From Streptomyces globosus (GTDB lineage: Bacteria > Actinomycetota > Actinomycetes > Streptomycetales > Streptomycetaceae), in the NCBI RefSeq assembly GCF_003325375.1, contig NZ_CP030862.1, positions 5,337,501-5,401,500 on the forward strand: a stretch of 64,000 nt of DNA. Reading direction: 5' to 3'. Positions 40,525 to 47,806 of the stretch are shown here, piece by piece. The position numbers were made by a program, and so were the translations under genes. The notes beneath the pieces were generated by a model. It was given only the letters and a program-made list of their open reading frames with translations, was not told where the DNA came from and made no database searches. Position 1 is the first letter of the stretch; every line of letters begins with the position of its first letter.

Positions 40525-40532
40525 ATCTTCTT

Positions 40533-41738
40533 GTGGAACTCACTCTGCTCGGCACCGGAACCCCGGAGGGACTGCCCCGCCCCGGCTGTCCCTGCGCGGC
40601 CTGCGCGGTCTCCGTCGGCCCCCTGGCGCGGGCCGCGACCTCCCTCCTCGTCGACGGGGCGCTGCTGCTGGACCTGACCCCCGGGGCGGTCCTCGCGGGG
40701 GCCCGGGCCGGCCACTCGCTGGCCGGGGTCCGGCAGGTGCTGCTCACCCATCCGCACGACGGGCCGCCCGTGGAGCTGCCGCCGGGCCTGCCGACGGCGG
40801 GCCGGGTGCCGGACGGGCGGGAGCTCGCCGTGATCAGCGGGCACCGGGTGCGGGCGGTGCCGATGGACGCGCCGGGCACCGGGTACGAGGTGACGGGCCC
40901 GGACGGGAGCCGGCTGCTGTACCTGCCGCCGGGCGGGGCGCCCGCGGGGACGAACGGCGCGATGGCCGAGCGCCCGTACGACATGGTCCTGGCGGACGTG
41001 CTGGGACGGCCGGAGGCGCTGGCGCGGCTTCGGGCGAGCGGGGCGGCGGGCCCGACGACCGACGTCATCGCCGTGCACCTGGACCACGGCGTGCCGCCGG
41101 GCCGGGAACTGCAGCGGCGGTGCGCGGCGGCGGGGGCCCGGGCGGTGCCGGACGGGGCGACGGTGACGGTCGGCGAGTACCACGCGGTGCCGGACCTGCC
41201 GCGGCGGACGCTGGTGCTGGGCGGTGCGCGCTCGGGGAAGTCGGTGGAGGCGGAGCGGCGGCTGGAGGGCTTCCCGGAGGTCGTGTACGCGGCCACCTCG
41301 GGCTCCCGCGACGGGGACGCGGAGTGGGCGGCGCGGGTCGGCCTGCACCGGGAGCGGCGGCCGGCGTCCTGGCGGACGGTGGAGACCTGCGACCTGGTGC
41401 CGCTGCTGGCGGAGGGCGGCCCGCCGCTCCTCGTCGACTGCCTGGCGCTGTGGCTGACCGACGCGATGGACCGGGCGGGCGCCTGGGACGACGCGGTGTG
41501 GGAGGCCCGGGGCCGGAAGGAGCTGCGGGAGCGGACCGCGGAGCTGGTCGCGGCGGTACGGGCGACCCGGCGCACGGTGGTGGCCGTCAGCAACGAGGTC
41601 GGCTCGGGCGTCGTCCCCGCGACGGCTTCGGGGCGGCGTTTCCGGGACGAGCTCGGCCGCCTGAACGCAGCGGTGGCCGCCGAGTGCGAGCACGTCCTGC
41701 TGGTGGTGGCGGGGCAGGCGCTGGTCCTGAAGGACTGA
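40533..41738 (+). CDS. cobU: fusion of metallo-beta-lactamase-like domain and CobU
   Basis: A 401-residue two-domain protein. Residues 1 to about 220 resemble an MBL-fold hydrolase (ELTLLGTGTPEGLPRPGCPCAAC), but the metal motif is reduced to THPHDGPP, without the usual D-H pair; HLDHG occurs later. Residues from about 225 are CobU/CobP: P-loop GGARSGKS, guanylation-region His in VGLHRERRP and VSNEVGSGVVP. CobU phosphorylates adenosylcobinamide and transfers GMP to it. The MBL part may be structural or act on a precursor. The GTG start follows the masked GGGAGG. Confidence 0.9.
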   Translation: MELTLLGTGTPEGLPRPGCPCAACAVSVGPLARAATSLLVDGALLLDLTPGAVLAGARAGHSLAGVRQVLLTHPHDGPPVELPPGLPTAGRVPDGRELAVISGHRVRAVPMDAPGTGYEVTGPDGSRLLYLPPGGAPAGTNGAMAERPYDMVLADVLGRPEALARLRASGAAGPTTDVIAVHLDHGVPPGRELQRRCAAAGARAVPDGATVTVGEYHAVPDLPRRTLVLGGARSGKSVEAERRLEGFPEVVYAATSGSRDGDAEWAARVGLHRERRPASWRTVETCDLVPLLAEGGPPLLVDCLALWLTDAMDRAGAWDDAVWEARGRKELRERTAELVAAVRATRRTVVAVSNEVGSGVVPATASGRRFRDELGRLNAAVAAECEHVLLVVAGQALVLKD

Positions 41739-41831
41739 GCCGCGGCCGGACCGCGGGCGGGCCGCCGCAGCCGCCGCCGGGGCATCCGCGCAGGCGCTCC
41801 CGCGGGGGCTTGGGCAGGGCCTCACCGGCTG

Positions 41832-41837
41832 TACGCT
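41832..41837 (+). promoter_or_regulatory. candidate -10 box of cobT
   Basis: TACGCT, 7 bases before the ATG, inside the 106-base cobU-cobT gap. Confidence 0.5.
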
Positions 41838-41844
41838 CTGGCAG

Positions 41845-42942
41845 ATGACCACGCTGAATCTCGACGACTTCTCCGACCTGATCGAGCGCCCCGACAACGG
41901 AGTCCGGCGGGACGCCGAGGAGCGCCGCGAGCGGCTGTCCGTGCCGGCGGGGGCCTTCGGGCGGCTCGACGAGCTCGCCGAGTGGCTGGCCGCGGCGCAG
42001 GGCCGGGTTCCGGTCAGGCCGGTCGAGCAGCCCCGGGTCGTCCTGTTCGCCGCCGACCACGGCATCGCCGCCGCCGGGGTGTCGGGCCGGCCCGCCGGGG
42101 GCGCGCACGCCCTGGTGCGCGCGGTCCTGGACGGGGCGAGCCCGGTCTCCGTCCTCGCCGGCCGGTTCGGCGCGTCGGTGCGGGTGGTGGACGCGGGGCT
42201 GGACTGCGATCCCGGGATGCTGCCCGAGGACGTCGTCCGCCACCGGGTGCGGCGCGGCAGCGGCCGTATCGACGTCGAGGACGCCCTGACCCGCGAGGAG
42301 GCCGAGGCCGCGGTGCGGCTCGGGGTGCGGATCGCCGACGAGGAGGCCGACTCCGGCACCGACCTGGTCGTGCTCGGGGACCTCAGCGTCGGCGGGACCA
42401 CCGTCGCCGCGGTGCTCGTGGCCGCCCTGTGCGGGACCGACGCGTCGGTGGTCACCGGCCGCGGCGGGGTGCCGATCGACGACCTGGCCTGGATGCGCAA
42501 GTGCGCGGCGATCCGCGACGCCCTGCGCCGGGCCCGCCCCGTCCTGGGCGACCAGCTGGCCCTGCTGGCCGCGGTCGGGGGCGCGGACCTCGCCGCGATC
42601 ACCGGGTTCCTGCTGCAGTGCGCGGTGCGCCGCACCCCGGTCGTCCTGGACGGCGTCGTCTCGGCCGCCTGCGGGCTGGTGGCGCAGCGGGCGGCGTTCC
42701 GCGCGCCGGACTGGTGGCTGGCCGGCCAGGCGAGCGGCGAGCCGGCGCAGGCCAAGGCCCTGGACCGGATGGCACTCAACCCCCTGCTGTCCCACGGCGT
42801 CACCGTAGGGGAAGGAACCGGGGCATTGCTGGCCCTCCCGCTCGTCCAGGCGGCCGCCGCACTCGCGGCGGAACTGCCGGAGCGGGCGGAGGAGCCGCAG
42901 CCGGAGGAGCCGCAGCCGGAGGAGCCGGCGCGGAAGGACTGA
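41845..42942 (+). CDS. cobT: nicotinate-nucleotide-dimethylbenzimidazole phosphoribosyltransferase
   Basis: A 365-residue enzyme that makes alpha-ribazole phosphate for the lower axial ligand of B12. Signatures are VVLFAADHGIAAAGVSG, GDLSVGGTTVAAVL, VTGRGGVPIDDLAW and the C-terminal catalytic-Glu region VGEGTGALLALP. The last 25 residues are a Glu/Pro repeat (EEPQPEEPQPEEPA) encoded by a short tandem DNA repeat, a probable disordered tail. It follows cobU on the same strand but may have its own leaderless promoter. Confidence 0.95.
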   Translation: MTTLNLDDFSDLIERPDNGVRRDAEERRERLSVPAGAFGRLDELAEWLAAAQGRVPVRPVEQPRVVLFAADHGIAAAGVSGRPAGGAHALVRAVLDGASPVSVLAGRFGASVRVVDAGLDCDPGMLPEDVVRHRVRRGSGRIDVEDALTREEAEAAVRLGVRIADEEADSGTDLVVLGDLSVGGTTVAAVLVAALCGTDASVVTGRGGVPIDDLAWMRKCAAIRDALRRARPVLGDQLALLAAVGGADLAAITGFLLQCAVRRTPVVLDGVVSAACGLVAQRAAFRAPDWWLAGQASGEPAQAKALDRMALNPLLSHGVTVGEGTGALLALPLVQAAAALAAELPERAEEPQPEEPQPEEPARKD

Positions 42943-43001
42943 GCCGGCCGGGCCGCCGACCGCGGCCCGGCGGTCCGGCATCCGCGGTCGGCGGCGCCCC
43001 A

Positions 43002-43007
43002 TATGAT
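43002..43007 (+). promoter_or_regulatory. candidate -10 box of the MprF-like gene
   Basis: TATGAT, nearly the full consensus, 8 bases before the ATG. Confidence 0.55.
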
Positions 43008-43015
43008 CGGCTTTC

Positions 43016-44956
43016 ATGGGAGAGGCCCGCTTGACCAGCGCAGATATCGACCGGAACGCCGCACAGGCCGCACAGAAGGCACAAGCGGCACAGAAGGCGA
43101 AACCGGCACAGCCCGCCGGCGGGGGAACCGCCGGAGCCGCCGCGAACACCGCATCCGGCACCCGCAGGGACGACGGGGGCCCCGGCTCCGGCCGCGGGTC
43201 GGCCCGCTCCCGGCGCAGCGCCGCGTTCGCCGTCTGGTACCTGCGCGCCGTCACCTTCGTCAACTTCCTGAGCGCGGTGTGGGTCTCGCTCGGGCAGGAC
43301 CTGCGCCGGCACAACACCGCCGACTTCTACACCCCGTACCTGCTGACCGCCGGATTCGCCTCCGGCCTGTTCTCCCTGCTCCTCGCGGTGACCATGGGCC
43401 GCCGCAAGCGGGCCGCCTGGATCCTGAACCTGGTGCTGGCCGGCCTGCTGCTGCTCGCCTTCGCCACCGCCGCCTTCGCCCCGTGCACCGGCGGCGGGTT
43501 CGAGGTCTGCTACCCGGAGTTCCGCGACCACACCCAGAACTGGGTCTCCCTGGTCCTGACCGCGGCGTTCGTCGGCGCCCTGCTGCTGGGCCGCCGGGAG
43601 TTCTACGCCAAGGGCGACCGCTCGAACCCGAGGCTCGCCACCGCCGTCGCCGCCGTCGGCCTGCTCGTCACCTCGCTGCTCGCCGCGCTGATCGTCGGCG
43701 CCGCGAACACCGACCCGGACGCCTCCGAGGCCTCGTTCCTGGCCCGCTGGCGCTACGGCGCGATGCGGCTGATCACCCTCGACCCCGACGCCCGCGACTA
43801 CGCCGCGATCACCACGCCCGCCTGGGTCGACGTCGTCATCAACGTGATGTCGATGGTGCTGCTGCTGGCGGTCCTGCTCGCCGCGTTCCGCTCGCGCCGC
43901 GCCGTCGACCCGCTGACCGAGGAGGACGAGGAGAAGCTCCGCGCGCTGCTGGCCCGGCAGGGCGACCGCGACTCGCTCGGCTACTTCGCCCTGCGCCGCG
44001 AGAAGTCCGTCATCTGGTCCCCGACGGGCAAGGCGGCCGTCACCTACCGCGTCGTCGGCGGGGTCTCGCTCGCCTCCGGCGACCCGATCGGCGACCCCGA
44101 GGCCTGGCCCGGCGCGATCGAGCCCTGGCTGGCCGAGGCCCGCGAGCACGGCTGGGTGCCTGCCGTGATGGGCGCGAGCGAGGAGGCCGGGCAGATCTAC
44201 GCCCGGCACGGCCTGGACGCGCTGGAGCTGGGCGACGAGGCCATCGTCGAGACCGCCGAGTTCACGCTGGAGGGCCGCGCCATGCGGACCGTCCGGCAGG
44301 CGTTCAACCGCGTCAAGCGGGCCGGCTACAGCGTCCGCATCCGCCGCCACGCCGACATCCCCGCCGAGGAGATGGCCGACCTGGTGCGCCGGGCCGACGA
44401 CTGGCGCGACGGCGCCACCGAGCGCGGGTTCTCGATGGCGCTGGGGCGCCTCGGCGACCCCGCCGACGGCCAGTGCGTGATGCTGGAGTGCACCGACGGC
44501 AACGGCGACCTGCGGGCCCTGCTGTCGTTCGTGCCCTGGGGCCCCAAGGGGCTCTCCCTCGACCTGATGCGCCGTGACCGGGACTCCGAGAACGGCCTGA
44601 TGGAGTTCATGGTCATCGAGCTGCTGGAGCGCTCGAAGGAGATCGGCGTCACGCAGGTCTCGCTGAACTTCGCGATGTTCCGCTCGGTCTTCGAGCGCGG
44701 CTCGCGGCTCGGCGCCGGACCGGTGCTGCGCCTGTGGCGCTCCCTGCTGAGCTTCTTCTCCCGCTGGTGGCAGATCGAGTCGCTCTACCGCGCCAACGCC
44801 AAGTACCGGCCGATCTGGGAGCCTCGGTTCATGCTCTTCGAGAAGAGCTCGGACCTGCTGCGGATCGGTATCGCGGCCGGCCGCGCCGAGGGCTTCCTGG
44901 AGGCGCCCGGCCTGCCGAAGTGGCTGAACCGCCGACACCTGGAGACCAACCGCTGA
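43016..44956 (+). CDS. MprF/LysX-like phosphatidylglycerol aminoacyltransferase domain protein
   Basis: A 646-residue membrane protein. An Ala/Gln/Lys-rich disordered start (AAQKAQAAQKAKPAQPA) is followed by about six membrane helices to residue 300. The cytosolic C-terminal domain (about 310-646) is the DUF2156/LPG-synthase fold: two GNAT-like halves with GGVSLASGDPIGDP, FNRVKRAGYSVRI, VSLNFAMFRSVFERG and WQIESLYRANAKYRPIWEPR. Such enzymes move an amino acid from tRNA to phosphatidylglycerol and reduce negative surface charge. It has fewer helices than S. aureus MprF, so flippase activity is doubtful. Confidence 0.85.
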   Translation: MGEARLTSADIDRNAAQAAQKAQAAQKAKPAQPAGGGTAGAAANTASGTRRDDGGPGSGRGSARSRRSAAFAVWYLRAVTFVNFLSAVWVSLGQDLRRHNTADFYTPYLLTAGFASGLFSLLLAVTMGRRKRAAWILNLVLAGLLLLAFATAAFAPCTGGGFEVCYPEFRDHTQNWVSLVLTAAFVGALLLGRREFYAKGDRSNPRLATAVAAVGLLVTSLLAALIVGAANTDPDASEASFLARWRYGAMRLITLDPDARDYAAITTPAWVDVVINVMSMVLLLAVLLAAFRSRRAVDPLTEEDEEKLRALLARQGDRDSLGYFALRREKSVIWSPTGKAAVTYRVVGGVSLASGDPIGDPEAWPGAIEPWLAEAREHGWVPAVMGASEEAGQIYARHGLDALELGDEAIVETAEFTLEGRAMRTVRQAFNRVKRAGYSVRIRRHADIPAEEMADLVRRADDWRDGATERGFSMALGRLGDPADGQCVMLECTDGNGDLRALLSFVPWGPKGLSLDLMRRDRDSENGLMEFMVIELLERSKEIGVTQVSLNFAMFRSVFERGSRLGAGPVLRLWRSLLSFFSRWWQIESLYRANAKYRPIWEPRFMLFEKSSDLLRIGIAAGRAEGFLEAPGLPKWLNRRHLETNR

Positions 44957-44966
44957 GCGCCGCGAC

Positions 44967-44991
44967 GGCCCCGCCCCCGGCGGGCGGGGCC
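44967..44991 (+). terminator. terminator after the MprF-like gene
   Basis: A 10-bp stem (GGCCCCGCCC) with a five-base loop, 10 bases after the stop. Confidence 0.7.
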
Positions 44992-45007
44992 CCGGGCCGG
45001 CACCCCG

Positions 45008-45013
45008 TACCGT
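45008..45013 (+). promoter_or_regulatory. candidate -10 box of the histidine-kinase gene
   Basis: TACCGT, 7 bases before the ATG, directly after the terminator of the previous gene. Confidence 0.5.
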
Positions 45014-45020
45014 AGGCGGG

Positions 45021-46250
45021 ATGACGACTGAGCTCGGGCCGTTCGCCCCCACCCGGCACTGGATGCGCGTGCACCCGCTCGCCACCGACGCCGTCCTCGC
45101 GTTCGGGGCGCTCGTCTCCATGGTCGTCGGCTCGTTCGCCGATCCGCACGGGCCGCACGGCCCGGCCTTCGGCACCCGCACCCCCGAGCCGCTCTCCCTG
45201 CTGCTGATGGTGCTGGCCGCGGCGGCGCTGGTGTTCCGCCGCCGGCACGTCCGCGCCGTCCTCGCCGCGACCGTCGCGCTGTCCCTGCTGGAACTGACCA
45301 CCGGCGAGCCGCGGGCGCCGGTCGCCATGGCGGCCGTCATCTCCCTGTACACACTGGCCTCCCGCACCGACCGGCCCACCACCTGGCGGATCGCGCTGCT
45401 CACGATGGCGGGGATGACCGGCATCGCCATGCTCGCCGGGCCGCTGCCCTGGTACGCACAGGAGAACATCGGCATCTTCGCCTGGACGGGCATGGCCGCG
45501 GCCGCCGGCGACGCCGTCCGCAGCCGCCGGGCGTTCGTCGACGCGATCCGCGAGCGGGCCGAGCGGGCCGAGCGGACCCGCGAGGAGGAGGCGCGGCGGC
45601 GGGTCGCCGAGGAGCGGCTGCGGATCGCCCGCGACCTGCACGACGTGGTCGCCCACCACATCGCCCTCGTCAACGTGCAGGCCGGGGTGGCCGCACACGT
45701 CATGGACCGGCGCCCCGACCAGGCCAAGGAGGCCCTCGCCCACGTCCGGGACGCGAGCCGGTCCGCGCTGAACGAGCTGCGGGCCACCGTCGGCCTGCTG
45801 CGCCAGTCCGGGGACCCGGAGGCGCCGACCGAGCCCGCCCCCGGCCTGGCGCGGCTCGACGAGCTGGTCGACACGTTCCGCAACGCGGGCCTGCCGGTGA
45901 AGGTGATGGTGGAGCTCGGCCGGGACGCCGACCCGCTGCCCGCCGCCGTCGACCTCGCCGCGTACCGGGTCATCCAGGAGGCCCTGACGAACGTCCGCAA
46001 GCACGCGGGGCCGCAGGCGTGCGCCGAGGTCAGCGTGGTGCGGGTCGGGGATTCGGCCGAGGTGACCGTCCTCGACGACGGCGGCGCCGACGCGGGCGCG
46101 GCGGCGGAGCCCGCCCCGGGCGACGGGCCGGGCGGCGGGCACGGCCTCCTCGGGATGCGGGAGCGGGCCGGCGCACTGGGCGGCTCCTGCTCCGCCGGGC
46201 CCCGCTTCGGCGGCGGCTACCGGGTCCACGTCACCCTGCCGCTGACGTGA
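45021..46250 (+). CDS. HisKA_3-type sensor histidine kinase (orphan)
   Basis: A 409-residue NarL-partner type kinase. About four to five membrane helices occupy residues 20-165. The dimerisation domain follows with phospho-accepting His in RIARDLHDVVAHHIALVNVQ. The ATPase has YRVIQEALTNVRKHA (N-box), VTVLDDGG (G1) and GGHGLLGMRERAGALGG (G2). No response regulator is adjacent; the closest NarL-type regulator is 9.4 kb away. The signal is unknown, probably membrane-related given the short outside loops. Confidence 0.93.
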   Translation: MTTELGPFAPTRHWMRVHPLATDAVLAFGALVSMVVGSFADPHGPHGPAFGTRTPEPLSLLLMVLAAAALVFRRRHVRAVLAATVALSLLELTTGEPRAPVAMAAVISLYTLASRTDRPTTWRIALLTMAGMTGIAMLAGPLPWYAQENIGIFAWTGMAAAAGDAVRSRRAFVDAIRERAERAERTREEEARRRVAEERLRIARDLHDVVAHHIALVNVQAGVAAHVMDRRPDQAKEALAHVRDASRSALNELRATVGLLRQSGDPEAPTEPAPGLARLDELVDTFRNAGLPVKVMVELGRDADPLPAAVDLAAYRVIQEALTNVRKHAGPQACAEVSVVRVGDSAEVTVLDDGGADAGAAAEPAPGDGPGGGHGLLGMRERAGALGGSCSAGPRFGGGYRVHVTLPLT

Positions 46251-46258
46251 ACCGCGGG

Positions 46259-46280
46259 CGGGGGCGGGCCGCCGCCCCCG
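46259..46280. terminator. bidirectional terminator
   Basis: A 9-bp stem (CGGGGGCGG) with a four-base loop between the convergent kinase and GH114 genes. Confidence 0.55.
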
Positions 46281-46281
46281 C

Positions 46282-47115
46282 TCAGCAGGGCTTGCGCCAG
46301 GCCCCCAGGTCGTACTTCTTCTGCATCGAGGCGAACCCGAGCTTCCGGGTCTGGGCGCAGAACCGGCTCGCGGGCAGCTCGTACTCGACGTGGAAGACGG
46401 CTTTGCCCGCCGCCGTGAACGGGGCCAGCCGCTCGCACTCGTCGTACTGGGCGCACTGCTCGTTGACCGCGAAGTCGAAGTCGCCGACCAGCTGGGGGAT
46501 TTGGTCGAGGTCGTTCTTCAGCCCGACCGCGAGGCCCCGGTCGCGGGCGAGGCGGGCGATCAGCCGGTTGTAGCGCAGCTGGTCCTCCGCGGTCAGCGGG
46601 AAGCCCGTCGTGTTGGCGTACCCGTCCATGTTGTCCGGTTCGACCGCGTCGAAGCCCTTGTCGCGGCACATGTCCAGGCGGGCGGCCATCAGCGGCTCCA
46701 GCTCGGCGGTGCGCCGGATGTCCAGCCAGCGCTCCCCCTCCCAGCCGTTGCCCCGGCCCAGGAGCGCGGCGGGGAACTTCGCCGCGTCGGGCCGGAACTC
46801 CTCCCAGGCGCCCGTCGACAGGTAGCAGATGACCCGGCGTCCGGCCCGGTGCAGGGCGGCGACCTGCTCGCGGCTGGTGTCGAACCCGTCGACGTCGTAG
46901 ACGGGCGCCTCGACCGAGGTGTCGAGCCTCCCGCTGAGCTGCCACTGCCAGGAGGTGCCGGGTCCGGGCCGCCACCGCTCCCCCGGCACGGGGACGGCTT
47001 CCCGGTCGGGGGCGGCGTCGTCGTCGGGCTGCCCGGTGCAGGCCGCGGCCAGGAGCAGCAGCGGCACCAGGAGCGGGAGCAGGCGGCGGCCGGGGCGGGT
47101 CCGCCGGCGGTTCAC
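46282..47115 (-). CDS. GH114 endo-alpha-1,4-galactosaminidase lipoprotein (Ega3/PelA-like)
   Basis: A 277-residue exported lipoprotein, lipobox LAAAC near residue 26. The GH114 barrel has VYDVDGFDTS, RRVICYLSTGAWEEFRPD, FDAVEPDNMDGY and FDFAVNEQCAQYDEC. The acidic residues of EPDNMD and NEQC fit the catalytic Asp and Glu of fungal Ega3, which cuts galactosaminogalactan and Pel. It is last in a five-gene operon; its GTG overlaps the preceding stop by four bases (GTGA). It probably trims the exported polymer at the outer membrane surface or wall. Confidence 0.9.
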   Translation of the reverse strand: MNRRRTRPGRRLLPLLVPLLLLAAACTGQPDDDAAPDREAVPVPGERWRPGPGTSWQWQLSGRLDTSVEAPVYDVDGFDTSREQVAALHRAGRRVICYLSTGAWEEFRPDAAKFPAALLGRGNGWEGERWLDIRRTAELEPLMAARLDMCRDKGFDAVEPDNMDGYANTTGFPLTAEDQLRYNRLIARLARDRGLAVGLKNDLDQIPQLVGDFDFAVNEQCAQYDECERLAPFTAAGKAVFHVEYELPASRFCAQTRKLGFASMQKKYDLGAWRKPC

Positions 47116-47759
47116 AGGGCGGCCCCGAGGGCGTGGGGCAGCGTGCCCCAGGGGTGGGCGCCGGTCCCGGGGACGGCGCAGTGGACGGCGGCGCCGCGCT
47201 GCTCGGCGAGTTCGGCGGCGGGCGCGCCGGGCGGGACGGCGTAGACGAGGTGGCAGAACCGCTGGGCGGGGTGGTCGGCCGTCCAGGGCGGGACGGCCGC
47301 GTCCCGGTAGGCGTCCCAGGGGCCCTCGAAGGTGACGAGGAGGTCGGCGAGTTCGGCGTAGCCGGGGTGCGGGTGGACGCCGGGGTTGAGGACGAGGGTG
47401 CGGGCGCCCGCGGCGCGGGCGGCGACGGCGAGCCGCCCGTAGTGGGGCAGCAGCGCCGGGTCGGGCGAGGCCTGGTCGAGGAAGGCCCCGTCGGCCCCGT
47501 ACCAGTCGCGGTGGCGCAGCAGGTCCCGGACGACCTCGGCGTGCGGGCGCCGCCCGTAGTCGGTGTCGGTGTAGCCGAGGACGGGCACGCCCGCCTCGCG
47601 CAGCCGCCGGGCGACGGCCTCGAACCGCGCGTCGGGGGTCTCGCCCGGCCCGCTGGCCGGGTTGAGGACCACCGAGTGGAGCCGCCCGGCGGAGCGGATC
47701 AGCAGCTCCCAGTCGTCGGGCCGGTCGGCGGGATGCTCGTAGAGCGGCACCAGCAGCAT
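47112..47759 (-). CDS. spherulin-4/Sph3-like GH135 hydrolase
   Basis: A 215-residue protein of the spherulin-4 family. It starts MLLVPLYEHPADRP and carries VVLNPASGPGETPDARF, VLGYTDTDYGRRP, WYGADGAFLDQAS, TLVLNPGVHPHPGYAEL and VTFEG, all family signatures. In Aspergillus, Sph3 is a GH135 hydrolase needed to make galactosaminogalactan. No signal peptide or membrane segment is visible, so it appears cytoplasmic, unlike fungal Sph3. The ATG has GGAAGG 5 bases upstream. It is coupled to the GH114 gene. Confidence 0.88.
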   Translation of the reverse strand: MLLVPLYEHPADRPDDWELLIRSAGRLHSVVLNPASGPGETPDARFEAVARRLREAGVPVLGYTDTDYGRRPHAEVVRDLLRHRDWYGADGAFLDQASPDPALLPHYGRLAVAARAAGARTLVLNPGVHPHPGYAELADLLVTFEGPWDAYRDAAVPPWTADHPAQRFCHLVYAVPPGAPAAELAEQRGAAVHCAVPGTGAHPWGTLPHALGAAL

Positions 47760-47806
47760 GGCGTCCTTCCTCTCGTACGTGCCGGACAGGGCGTACGCGG
47801 TCACGG

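Noticed and set aside
40429..40532. Possible cobalamin riboswitch before cobU
   Set aside because: Too short and no B12-box-like sequence; only small hairpins are present.
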